DNA from: Planctomycetota bacterium
Lineage (GTDB): Bacteria > Planctomycetota > Planctomycetia > Pirellulales > Pirellulaceae
Assembly (NCBI GenBank): GCA_014238905.1
Contig: JABAAE010000008.1
Coordinates: forward strand, 224,086 to 288,085
Direction: 5' to 3'
DNA: 64,000 nucleotides
Position numbers and translations under genes: made by a program. A model generated the notes under the pieces. It saw only the letters and a list, made by a program, of their open reading frames with translations, was not told the origin of the DNA and made no database searches. The first letter of the stretch is position 1. Each line of letters starts with the position of its first letter. Shown here one piece after another: positions 56,008 to 64,000 of this stretch.

Positions 56008-57397
56008 CACTCTCCAGCAACAATTGGTGCGTCGACAATTCTTGAGCCGGACAGCGGGTGGATTGGGGGCATTGGCGGTGAACCAGCTCGCCGGGACATC
56101 CAACGCCTCTGAGCTCGGCAGCCATTTTCCAGCCCGCGCTAAAAGGGTGATCTACCTCTTCATGAGCGGAGGTCCCTCACAGATGGAAACCTTCGATCCA
56201 AAACCCAAGCTGCGAGAATTGCATGGTCAACCGTTACCTGAATCAATTCGCAAGGGTCAGCGATTTACCAGTATGACCAGTGGATACGCTCCCCGCATCG
56301 CCCAATCCGAACATGAGTTCGCCCGAATGGGACAATCAGGGCACGAAATGAACGTGCTCTTCAAACACCTTGGCGGAGTCGCGGATGATCTCACCTTTAT
56401 ACGCAGCATGCACACCGAACCGATCAACCATGACCCGGCAGTCACCTTCATGCAAACCGGCAGCGGAGTAGAAGGCCGGCCCAGCATGGGAAGCTGGCTT
56501 TCCTACGGGCTGGGAGCCGAAAACTCGGATTTGCCGGCGTTTGTCGTGCTGGTTTCCAATGGTGGTCAACCCCTTCTCTCGCGGTATTGGCACAACGGAT
56601 TCCTGCCAAGCCGCCACCAAGGCGTCCAATTTCAAACTCGAGGTGATCCGGTGCTATTCCTTTCCGATCCAAATGGCATCGATCGTAAGAATCGCGGACA
56701 GCTGATTGAGCGAATGAACCAGCTCAACCGATTGCGATATGAGCAAGTGCGGGACCCGGAAATTGAGGCCAGGATTGATGCTTTTGAGATGGCTTATCGG
56801 ATGCAAGCCAGTGTTCCCGAGCTAATGGATCTAAGCAGTGAATCAAAAGCCACTCTGGACATGTATGGGGCACGCCCGGGGCAACCATCTTTTGCCAACA
56901 ACTGTCTCCTCGCGCGACGGTTAGCCGAACGTGGTGTTCGCTTCATCCAGCTTTATGAACGAGGCTGGGATCATCACGGTGCGGTGAACAGCGCGATGCG
57001 GACAAAAATCCCACAAGTCGATCAACCCTGCGCAGCGTTGATCAAAGACCTCAAACAACGAGGCCTCCTGGAAGACACATTAGTCATTTGCGGGGGGGAA
57101 TTCGGTCGCACCTCCTACAGCCAACACAATCGCGGCAAGGAATACGGCCGCGACCATCATCCACGTTGTTTCAGTATTTGGCTGGCTGGCGGAGGCATCC
57201 AGCCCGGAATCAACTATGGCCGTACCGATGACCTGGGTTACAACGTGATCGAAAACGGAGTTCATGTGCATGATCTACAGGCCACGATCCTACATTGCCT
57301 GGGAATCGATCATGAACGACTGACTTACCGTTTCAAAGGACGCGACTTTCGCCTTACCGACGTGCATGGGCACCCCGTCAAAGACTTACTCATTTGA
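55985..57397 (+). CDS. DUF1501 family protein
   Basis: A 470-residue DUF1501 protein. The start is either the ATG at 55985, inside the cytochrome gene, or a GTG at 56000; both give the same Tat-like signal (LVRRQFLSRTAGGLGALA). Family marks: YLFMSGGPSQMETFDPKP, KEYGRDHHPRCFSIWLAGGG and VHDLQATILHCLGIDHE. It closes the third cytochrome/DUF1501 unit. Confidence 0.93.
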   Translation: MRPSPVNNTLQQQLVRRQFLSRTAGGLGALAVNQLAGTSNASELGSHFPARAKRVIYLFMSGGPSQMETFDPKPKLRELHGQPLPESIRKGQRFTSMTSGYAPRIAQSEHEFARMGQSGHEMNVLFKHLGGVADDLTFIRSMHTEPINHDPAVTFMQTGSGVEGRPSMGSWLSYGLGAENSDLPAFVVLVSNGGQPLLSRYWHNGFLPSRHQGVQFQTRGDPVLFLSDPNGIDRKNRGQLIERMNQLNRLRYEQVRDPEIEARIDAFEMAYRMQASVPELMDLSSESKATLDMYGARPGQPSFANNCLLARRLAERGVRFIQLYERGWDHHGAVNSAMRTKIPQVDQPCAALIKDLKQRGLLEDTLVICGGEFGRTSYSQHNRGKEYGRDHHPRCFSIWLAGGGIQPGINYGRTDDLGYNVIENGVHVHDLQATILHCLGIDHERLTYRFKGRDFRLTDVHGHPVKDLLI

Positions 57398-57678
57398 GAA
57401 TGGGTTATCACTTTCGTTTTTTTATGCTCATTTTTCTGGTTTCGATTTCTTTGGCACCGGTTTGCACCCCCAATTCCACCGTCCCCTACATCGCGACAAA
57501 GGGCAACAAGACTATCCCATCGACTCGCCAAATCAGGTGCGGGAATCTCCCAAGAGATGTTTCGGCAGAGTATCTCGGCACAAATTGATGACAACCGCGA
57601 TGGACCGGCCGTCCGGAGCGAATCCATTGGGAGAATCTCCAACAGAATAAGTCCTTTTCAGGGGTGTCTACTGGAACG

Positions 57679-58497
57679 CTATTGATCGGACGAATGACGG
57701 GCGACATCCAGATTCGAGCGTTTCTTATCCAGGGCACGTTCCCAACCACCATAAACCGGGTTGGGAAGCAGAATCCAGCGGGCTCTGAGCACCCTCTCTC
57801 TTTTTGCGGTTCGATTCCTCTCAGACTGATTGGCTGTATCCATCCCGCCGCAGACGTCGCCCATGTTGTCACCGATCAATAACACGATCCTGTGGGTGGT
57901 TGCCACAAACTTGCGACGTGACAACTTGTCACCCCCTCGACCCTGATCATCATTTCTGGTCAAAAGATGCGATTCATCTATCGGAAAACCGAGCGCCGCC
58001 AAGTTGTTGATTGTTGCCATGCGGGAAGAGTCTCGCCGATTGGTTACATAAAAAATCTCCACCCCAAGATTTTTCGCAGCGGTAATGAATTCCAAAGAGC
58101 CGGGAATCGCGCGGCCTTTCTCTTCTTTGACCCAAGCATTCCAACTTTCAAGATTGTACGACGTTCCATCCTTTACATTCCTTGCGTTGAACGGAGAGTT
58201 ATCAAGAACGGTCTCGTCAACGTCCAAAATCACCGCCGGAATCTTCCCTTCAAAGCGATTCTCTTTGAGCTGAATTTCGTCGGCGCTCCAACTCTTGTCT
58301 TTTAAACCGCGCTTGAGTTGAATAAGTGCAAGCCGATACGCTTGTTCGGTGAGGGCGTGATACTCTGCCGAGTTTTGCATCCAAAGCAATGCATTGAGCT
58401 TCGGGTCGTTTTGGGAATCAACTTTTGCAACGTCTTGTCCCCATGAGTTTTGAGACAAAAGAAAACCAAAAACGATGGTTAAGATCTGGGGTCTCAT
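57679..58497 (-). CDS. 5'-nucleotidase/acid phosphatase, lipoprotein e(P4) family
   Basis: A 272-residue class C acid phosphatase. The signal peptide (ILTIVFGFLLSQNSWG) lacks the lipobox cysteine that names the family, so this member is probably soluble in the periplasm. HAD motif I is DVDETVLDN at 92-100 with both aspartates. GKRAIPG-type text (EEKGRAIPGSLEFI) and FYVTNRRDSSR follow, and the last acidic motif is IGDNMGDVCGG. Expected role: dephosphorylation of nucleotides or other phosphomonoesters for phosphate or nucleoside supply. AAGGTG lies about 10 bases before the ATG. Confidence 0.9.
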   Translation of the reverse strand: MRPQILTIVFGFLLSQNSWGQDVAKVDSQNDPKLNALLWMQNSAEYHALTEQAYRLALIQLKRGLKDKSWSADEIQLKENRFEGKIPAVILDVDETVLDNSPFNARNVKDGTSYNLESWNAWVKEEKGRAIPGSLEFITAAKNLGVEIFYVTNRRDSSRMATINNLAALGFPIDESHLLTRNDDQGRGGDKLSRRKFVATTHRIVLLIGDNMGDVCGGMDTANQSERNRTAKRERVLRARWILLPNPVYGGWERALDKKRSNLDVARHSSDQ

Positions 58498-58662
58498 TCA
58501 TTCACCTTCAGGACACAATATTTTCTAAAATATGACGCTGCTCTTTTATTAATTAGACTTGTTGACCATTGCATTTCAAGGTCGAATCGGTTCTCGGGCC
58601 TCAAAAGCGATCAATCGGTCGCCAATTGGATCTCTGGCGGTTGAATCCCCGTCTACCAGCGC

Positions 58663-60177
58663 CTATTTTGCCTGCGAGGGATAAACCGGATTGAGACCCA
58701 TGGGCCATTGACGTGCCTTAAGATCGTGACCGATGGAGATGAAATGCCTGAATAGCTTCACCTCCAATTCTCGGGCCTTGTCGGGATGCAAATCGACGAG
58801 GTTGGTCGTTTCGTTTGGATCATTTTTCAAGTTGAACAGCTCGCGGGCTCGCAACTCCAACGTGTAAATGAGCTTCCAGTGGTCGTCGGCGATGATGGAT
58901 CGCTTGTAGGTGTACTCTCGATAATTGGTTTCGGAGATGACATCACGTTTTACGGGCTCACCTCTCATGGCTGGGAGGAGACTTTTGCCACGGAGCTGTC
59001 GTTGGACGTTTTTGGATTGTTCAATACCAAGTAATTCAAGAATTGTGGGCATGATATCGACACTGCTTACTCGCTCGTCAATTCGCATTTCGAAATTCTC
59101 TCCCGGAAGTTTGAATACCAACGGCACATGAATCAGTTCTTGATAAAGCGTGAATCCATGGTCGAACCTGCGGTGTTCATAGACCTCGGTGCCATGATCG
59201 GAGGTTAGAACGAAAACGGTTTCTTCATCCAAACCAAGCTTAGAAAATTCATCCAAGAACATTCCGAATTTTGCATCGGCCCGCTGGATTTTTTCATCAT
59301 AGATGGCTCGCCAAAATCGAACGTCCTCATCACGCATGGTGAGCTGTCCTTTTTCCAGCCCTTCCTCACGAAGGATCTCCTGCTCGAGCTCAGAACCCGA
59401 ATAGCGTTTGTCGTAATCTTTATCGACAAACCGATAGTCGTATCCGTCGGGCGGCGTGCTCTGACCGTGCACATCGTAACCATGAAGGAAAAGAAAAAAC
59501 TTCTCGTTCCTGTGTTTCTTCAACCAGGCCAATGCTCGGGGAATGCTTTCATCCAGTCTTCCAAACTTTCCTTTGACGTAATAATACTCATCAAAACCCT
59601 TCTCGTAACCAAACCCTCCACTGACGCCGGCATTGCCGGTAAAACCACCCGTTGCATATCCGTTTGCCTTGAGAATATCCGCCAGCGTGATGAGTTCGGG
59701 CGATAAATTGCGTATATCGGCTAACCTCATCTCTGGAGGATCGTAAACGGCATACTTGTTCACCATCCTGTGTTCGCTGGGGTAGACTCCGGTAAACCAG
59801 GTCATCGAAGACGGAACAGTCCACGATGAAACCGAAGTCGCCTTTTTGAAATTAAATCCCGAGCGGGCCATCGCGTCGATCGTGGGCGTTACATCCCGTT
59901 CATACCCCAGGCATCCAACATGCCGAGCTTGTAAAGCGTCAAAACTGACAAAGACGATGTTACAGTTCTTGAAAGAAAACGGGTTTTCTTTTTTTTCCCT
60001 CGGGCTTGCCAGGTCTTTTGATTGGTTTTCAGAAACTTCCTGATTCCCCGCCAACGTCTTTTGGTCTTGGCTGCGGCTCGGTGATGTTTCTTGACGGCAT
60101 CCGGCACCTACCATCATGACCAATGCCAAGAGCAGTCCAAAAATCAGACCAGGAAAACGAGTACAAAATTGAGACAT
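58663..60177 (-). CDS. sulfatase-like lipoprotein without a formylglycine cysteine
   Basis: A 504-residue alkaline-phosphatase-superfamily protein with a probable lipobox ending at Cys27 (VGAGC). A low-complexity linker (about 30-66) follows. Where sulfatases have C-x-P-S-R the text is SSWTVPSSMTWFTG, so a Thr occupies the nucleophile position, as in LTA-synthase-type phosphotransferases; the preceding DD pair is reduced to FVSFDALQ. The later DHG motif (LTSDHGTEVYEH) and HGFTLYQELIHVPLVFK are intact. Likely a phosphodiesterase, phosphotransferase or unusual hydrolase on the outer membrane rather than a true sulfatase. It starts 10 bases after the FGE-like gene's stop, so the two are one unit. 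Confidence 0.82.
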   Translation of the reverse strand: MSQFCTRFPGLIFGLLLALVMMVGAGCRQETSPSRSQDQKTLAGNQEVSENQSKDLASPREKKENPFSFKNCNIVFVSFDALQARHVGCLGYERDVTPTIDAMARSGFNFKKATSVSSWTVPSSMTWFTGVYPSEHRMVNKYAVYDPPEMRLADIRNLSPELITLADILKANGYATGGFTGNAGVSGGFGYEKGFDEYYYVKGKFGRLDESIPRALAWLKKHRNEKFFLFLHGYDVHGQSTPPDGYDYRFVDKDYDKRYSGSELEQEILREEGLEKGQLTMRDEDVRFWRAIYDEKIQRADAKFGMFLDEFSKLGLDEETVFVLTSDHGTEVYEHRRFDHGFTLYQELIHVPLVFKLPGENFEMRIDERVSSVDIMPTILELLGIEQSKNVQRQLRGKSLLPAMRGEPVKRDVISETNYREYTYKRSIIADDHWKLIYTLELRARELFNLKNDPNETTNLVDLHPDKARELEVKLFRHFISIGHDLKARQWPMGLNPVYPSQAK

Positions 60178-60187
60178 TGAAAATGAC

Positions 60188-61342
60188 TTATTTCTCTTGG
60201 CTCTCTAACGTTTCGGTAACAATTTCTGATAGGTTGCGGGCAACTCGAAATCCTGCATAGTAATGTTTTCCTCGGCGAACGGTGTAATAACGAGTCGCCG
60301 AACGACAACTGGACTGTTTCACCAGAAACGATCCGCCCCGCAGTACCTTGTACGACAACACACCCGATTCAGGACCAGCAGGGTTTAGGGCAGGAGATCT
60401 TGAATAATACGATTGCGAATACCAGTCCCAGCACCATTCGGCTACGTTACCGTGCATATCGTAAAGGCCCCAGGCATTCGGTTGAAAGCTTCCTGTTTTT
60501 GTGGTGCGTCCCAGCGATAAGGACCGAGACCGGCCGTAACCAGTAGATTCAATATATTGAAAATTGCCGCCGTGGCCCCGTTTGCCAAAATGATAGGGAG
60601 TCTTGGTGCCGGCACGACAAGCGTATTCCCATTCGGCTTCGGTCGGCAAGCGATAGCCAATTCCGCCTTGGATCGTCACTTTCGCTTCAGTAATCGCTCC
60701 ACTCAGTCTGTTGATCTTGGTCACCGAATAAAATTTTTCCACACCATCTTTTTCACTCAATTTGTTGCAAAACTGAATTGCGTCGTACCAGGAAACAGAG
60801 TCGACCGGGAAAACGCCCGTCTCAAATTTTTCAACACGCGACCGCCCTTTTCCCATCGCAGAAAACCAGCTCGGACGTTCGTCCATGACATCGCTATACT
60901 CTTTTTGGGTCACCTCTTTTGTGCCCATCAGAAAAAACTTTGTCATTTTTACCTTGTGAGGTTCTTCATTTTGGTGGCGATCCACCTCCTCAGCCAACGA
61001 TCCCATGACGAATTCGCCAGGTTCAATCAGCGTCAACTGCATGTTGGTAGACTTGCTGACCTTCGTTTGGTCGACAATCGCCGTCACCAAACCCCTGATT
61101 CGAAAAACAGCTTCAGGGTCGTCTTCCGTTCGGGAAGCGACGTTTAAGTACGGCAGGGCATTTTCCCCTGCAGCCATTAACTTCTTAACGGCCTGTTCCC
61201 TCTGATCAAAATTACCATTGCCAAGCCGTTTTATCTGCGTATTGATTTCATCCCGATCTTGGCTTACCAATGGGTACTGACCGAACAACGATAAGGATGT
61301 CAACGCGATACACAGAACAGGCGACAAGTTTCGAACAAACAT
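60188..61342 (-). CDS. FGE/SUMF1-like protein lacking one catalytic cysteine
   Basis: About 384 residues from the ATG at 61342, which starts a signal peptide (RNLSPVLCIALTSLSLFG). Residues 30-95 form a small helical repeat (LGNGNFDQREQAVKKL), and residues about 110-380 are the formylglycine-generating-enzyme-like (SUMF1) domain: GEFVMGSLAEE, YRLPTEAEWEYACRAGT, WGLYDMHGNVAEWCWDWY, RGGSFLVKQSSCRSATRYY, YAGFRVAR. Functional FGEs have two cysteines about four residues apart near the end; here only the second (SSCRSATRY) is kept and the first is Val. Because of this and the signal it probably is not a cytoplasmic FGE. It is encoded directly upstream of a sulfatase-like protein that also lacks the Cys substrate. 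Confidence 0.85.
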   Translation of the reverse strand: MFVRNLSPVLCIALTSLSLFGQYPLVSQDRDEINTQIKRLGNGNFDQREQAVKKLMAAGENALPYLNVASRTEDDPEAVFRIRGLVTAIVDQTKVSKSTNMQLTLIEPGEFVMGSLAEEVDRHQNEEPHKVKMTKFFLMGTKEVTQKEYSDVMDERPSWFSAMGKGRSRVEKFETGVFPVDSVSWYDAIQFCNKLSEKDGVEKFYSVTKINRLSGAITEAKVTIQGGIGYRLPTEAEWEYACRAGTKTPYHFGKRGHGGNFQYIESTGYGRSRSLSLGRTTKTGSFQPNAWGLYDMHGNVAEWCWDWYSQSYYSRSPALNPAGPESGVLSYKVLRGGSFLVKQSSCRSATRYYTVRRGKHYYAGFRVARNLSEIVTETLESQEK

Positions 61343-61404
61343 CGTGCTGCCTAGATGATTACTAACTAAAAAAAGCCATTCCCTCTTAATCATGTTATTT
61401 TCGG

Positions 61405-61444
61405 AGTCCTATATTTCTGGAACAAGTCCCATATTCCTGAAACA
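61405..61444. repeat. imperfect 20-bp tandem duplication
   Basis: Copies at 61405-61424 and 61425-61444 (agtcctatatttctggaaca and agtcccatattcctgaaaca) match at 17 of 20 bases, in the spacer between the CAP-domain gene and the FGE-like gene. Confidence 0.8.
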
Positions 61445-61485
61445 AATGGACATATCAAACACTTCCTCATGGTCACTGCACTGAG

Positions 61486-62619
61486 TCAGAATAATTCAAC
61501 GACGTATCTGGCTTCCAAAGCTCCTTGGATCATGACAACGTAGCGATTGCCTGGCGATATTTTTGCCGAAGGCACGAAATTGATGCAGGGTCCGATTCCA
61601 TTTTTTGAGCCACTTGTTACATACGTCTTGGTCACCATCAGCGGTTTTAAATTTGTCGGAACCGTTCCATTGGTCAGGAATGAGACATCCCTATTTTTGA
61701 CATCGTAGACCTTAATACTGATATCACTTCGTTGTGGGGTCTTCAAAGTCTTGGCACCTGGACGGTGTTGCTCACGATCAAAAATCACGCTCCATCCGGC
61801 TCCATCCTCAATCATGCTTGTTGGGAAAAATCCAGCTGATGGATAGGCTGCAAAAGATGATGCTAATTGCGGCCCCTTGCCAAGGTGCGTCGAATTCAGG
61901 GGAATCCCATACATTGCCGCATACGAACCTCTCTGACCGATTCCAAATTTCGACAATCTCTGATCAAGGCAAATCTGACGATGGCCACGCATCATTTCAT
62001 TGTTCCGGCCAGGGTCTGTCATCCAACCATTTACGAAATCGATAAGTGATAGACGTCTCGAACTGTAATAAAGACTACATTTTGCGGTTGCCCCACTGAG
62101 CCGATGAGAAAGAACGTTCCTATCACTGCAATGTTTTGCTGCAGTCAACGCAATATCACACCAGGTTTTGTCCAAAGTCATTTCCTGGGGAATTCCAACC
62201 AAATATCGATACGAATTAATTCTTGCCAGCGCGTTGATTTGGTCACGGGAAAATTCTCTGGCCTGTTTTTCTGCACGACAATTAATCGCCTCAATCCCGC
62301 GAGCCATTTCCATCAGGGTAATAGGGTAGAATGGCCGATCCAGATTGCTAACATCTTTCGCCCGAGCGGTCCGCAAGACATGAATTAACAATTGTGTTTT
62401 TTTGTCGAACTTCTCAAGCTGAACGGACTGTTGTTTCTCGTCACTTTTGGGGCCCAACGTGACGCCATTGTTTCCAATTTGATCGACAAAGGCCTGCTGA
62501 TGCTTTCCATCCACGCCATAAAGGCTCCAGAGTTTTTCATCCTCCCCTTCCTGAGCTCCAACTAGATTCAAATGTAGGATGGCAAGCACCCCGATTTTGA
62601 AAAGTTGCGGAATATTCAT
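61486..62619 (-). CDS. secreted CAP-domain (SCP/PR-1-like) protein
   Basis: A 377-residue protein with a signal (FKIGVLAILHLNLVGAQ). Residues 24-60 have an SLYGVDGKHQQAFVDQIGN element that resembles the SLA1-homology-like beta unit of planctomycete secreted proteins. Residues about 125-250 fit the CAP fold: ALARINSYRYLVGIP, ALTAAKHCSDRNVLSH and NGWMTDPGRNNEMMRGHRQI. The His pair of the usual CAP cavity may be His139-type (CSDRNVLSHR) and the histidine of GHRQ. A beta-rich C-terminal domain ends in GNRYVVMIQGA. Function unknown; family members bind sterols, lipids or metal. Confidence 0.72.
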   Translation of the reverse strand: MNIPQLFKIGVLAILHLNLVGAQEGEDEKLWSLYGVDGKHQQAFVDQIGNNGVTLGPKSDEKQQSVQLEKFDKKTQLLIHVLRTARAKDVSNLDRPFYPITLMEMARGIEAINCRAEKQAREFSRDQINALARINSYRYLVGIPQEMTLDKTWCDIALTAAKHCSDRNVLSHRLSGATAKCSLYYSSRRLSLIDFVNGWMTDPGRNNEMMRGHRQICLDQRLSKFGIGQRGSYAAMYGIPLNSTHLGKGPQLASSFAAYPSAGFFPTSMIEDGAGWSVIFDREQHRPGAKTLKTPQRSDISIKVYDVKNRDVSFLTNGTVPTNLKPLMVTKTYVTSGSKNGIGPCINFVPSAKISPGNRYVVMIQGALEARYVVELF

Positions 62620-63260
62620 TTTTCAGCCTTTTAATTCAAACGAAATGTGTGCCACGATTATCTACCCCTCTTCCAGATCGCCAGATTCCAAATCATTGCG
62701 TGGGCTTGCCAATAGATTCGCTATGGGTCTCAGTTCCAAATCAACGGCGAGGGCAGCAGTCAGAAATCGTGTAGCGAAGTTTTACGGAGACTCTGTCAAG
62801 ATAATGTCCAATCCCCAGCAACGGTACCAGCCTTAAAAAAAAATTTGAATTGTCGTCCTATCCACCACGTCACGTGGGAACCGTAGCCCGAACTGATCGG
62901 TGGGTTCAGGCTGCTGGTGGACATTCGCCTGGCGAACGGGGTTCTCTACCGCTGTTCCAGTTCTGAGCCCAGCACTCGACAAGGACCCGTCGCTTCAACA
63001 ATTTCCTAAACTAATCACCTACCAACCACTTAAACTTTCGTAGCCACCCATTTCCCAACGAATGGGGGAACACCTAAAAAAGGGGGGCACCGATGGTCCT
63101 TTATCAGCTAGCAAACAGCGGACCTCGCGGCGACCTGCTTTTCAATGCTGTGGCGAACAGCGAGAATCATTCGACCCTCCGGGATGACCAGGGTCAGCGG
63201 TTTCAGCCTTGATCTTTTCGGCAACGAACCTGCCGTTGTCCAGCAATACCGCAACGTGAA
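62620..63260. other. 640-base intergenic region, no gene seen
   Basis: Two G-rich stretches, at 63064 and 63084-63089, and an A-rich run at 62827-62835 are the only visible features. No coding frame or hairpin with T run is supported. Confidence 0.45.
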
Positions 63261-64000
63261 TCAGTCGCGGTAGAGTCGGAGTGATTTTTCGGTGCGGACG
63301 ACCAAGCCCTTTTTGGTCGGGGCGGGTGTTGCAAAGACACGTTCGCCCAAGGCTCCTTTTTCCTCGGTTTTGATTTCATTGCCGCTAATCGTGAGAGTGG
63401 ACCAGTTCCCCGCACTGGAAATCAGGTACACCAAACCATTCCAGCAAACCGGAGACGCCGTATAACGACCACGCGCCCTGATACGACCCTTGGTCAAATG
63501 ACGGCCGCTTTTGAAATCGATCAGATTGTAGATGCCACCATCTTCGATCGTAAAAATTTTGCCGCCGATTTCAATCGGATTAGCCATTTCAGGCACACCC
63601 TTGGTGCCTATCCAGTCCAGCTCGCTATCTTCCACTTGCAACTTTTGGTCGAGACTGACACTGGCCATCTTGTTTCGGTTGCTCGACAATTTATCCTTCA
63701 TGTCATTGTATTCCTCCAGCGTCACCAAACCATCCTTATCCTGATCCATAAAGCCTTTGACCAGACGGACCATGGCCAATTCCCGCCCGGAACCACCGAT
63801 TTCGACTTCGGGACGCAACACCAACATTTCGGAGGAGGGAATCCTGTCAGTCGCAATTCCTTTTTGGTCTGCATCGGCAAACCGTTTCATCAAATCCTTG
63901 AAAGAAGGAACAAACAGTGGATCACCTGGGCTCCCCGTCCCACGATTGGAAAAGACAATTTTGTCTCCGATCCATAAGGGAACGCTGATCGCTTCGAACG
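63261..64000 (-). CDS. PQQ-like beta-propeller protein with EF-hand, C-terminal part (cut by window edge)
   Basis: The frame is open to the right edge and stops at 63261, so about 245 C-terminal residues are seen. Propeller strands such as PLWIGDKIVFSNRG, EIGGKIFTIEDGGIYNLID, RYTASPVCWNGLVYLIS and ERVFATPAPTKKGLVVRTE are interrupted by a helical segment with an EF-hand loop, DQDKDGLVTLEE, and a weaker first one (ADADQKGIATDRI). This PQQ-propeller/EF-hand layout is common in planctomycetes. Calcium binding is read from the loop; the enzyme activity or ligand cannot be told from this part. Confidence 0.75.
   Translation of the reverse strand, partial: FEAISVPLWIGDKIVFSNRGTGSPGDPLFVPSFKDLMKRFADADQKGIATDRIPSSEMLVLRPEVEIGGSGRELAMVRLVKGFMDQDKDGLVTLEEYNDMKDKLSSNRNKMASVSLDQKLQVEDSELDWIGTKGVPEMANPIEIGGKIFTIEDGGIYNLIDFKSGRHLTKGRIRARGRYTASPVCWNGLVYLISSAGNWSTLTISGNEIKTEEKGALGERVFATPAPTKKGLVVRTEKSLRLYRD

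Noticed and set aside
62840-63260. possible tRNA or small RNA in the GC-rich spacer
   Set aside because: No cloverleaf arms or GTTCGA-type T loop could be found by eye.

Overview
The window looks like a chromosomal segment of a planctomycete (Planctomycetota, probably the Pirellulales/Planctomycetales side). The evidence is the protein repertoire: three cytochrome-type DUF1549/DUF1553 proteins each followed by a DUF1501 protein, one DUF1592-type/DUF1552 pair, two PVC-type 'membrane-bound dehydrogenase' heme proteins, several sulfatases, and a PQQ-like propeller with an EF-hand. No rRNA, tRNA, CRISPR array, transposase or phage gene was recognised.

Layout. 1-481: start of an outer-membrane beta-barrel-like protein leaving the left edge. 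832-5376: a phosphonate-type locus, with a zinc alcohol dehydrogenase divergent from a tightly coupled DUF5690 transporter, FAD oxidoreductase and phosphonatase-like HAD hydrolase. 5734-11475: one 1913-residue protein (ceramidase-like, two LamG, PVC propeller, HEAT, cytochrome c). 11603-17602: lipid kinase and three sulfatases, all on the minus strand. 18296-19765: a HATPase-GNAT fusion. 19777-20790: a decayed stretch with a broken LacI-type regulator and five short tandem-repeat sets.

20847-32572: a sugar-acid-like locus built around a double-HTH GntR/FCD regulator. Leftward it is followed by a DUF1549/DUF1553 cytochrome, DUF1501, a duplicated DUF1501 tail and a propeller protein. Rightward lie an enolase-superfamily (galactonate dehydratase-like) enzyme, a ceramidase-like hydrolase, a DapA-family aldolase and an ACS-type MFS carrier. 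32573-35870: small secreted NTF2-like protein with a perfect palindrome upstream and a clear terminator downstream, a eukaryote-like UMP/CMP kinase with an extra N-terminal domain, then 1.1 kb with no gene I can support.

35871-43864: second DUF1549/DUF1553-DUF1501 pair followed by a PVC dehydrogenase/cytochrome/DUF1080/discoidin protein. 43971-51578: minus-strand calcineurin-like phosphatase, EEP phosphatase with a CBM9-like domain, DUF1552 and DUF1592-type proteins. 51904-57397: small membrane protein, divergent from the third DUF1549/DUF1553-DUF1501 pair. 57679-64000: minus-strand e(P4)-type phosphatase, sulfatase-like lipoprotein, FGE-like protein, CAP-domain protein and the end of a PQQ/EF-hand protein.

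The overall theme is exported breakdown of complex carbon: sulfated polysaccharides (sulfatases), amide or lipid substrates (ceramidase-like domains), sugar acids and phosphonates, with large secreted cytochromes whose exact role is unknown. The points most worth a second look are the phosphonate locus with its candidate transporter, the HATPase-GNAT fusion, the kinase with a protist-like N-terminal domain, the paired sulfatase-like/FGE-like genes that both lack the usual catalytic cysteine, the interchangeable module in the DUF1549/DUF1553 proteins, and the many short tandem duplications between genes.
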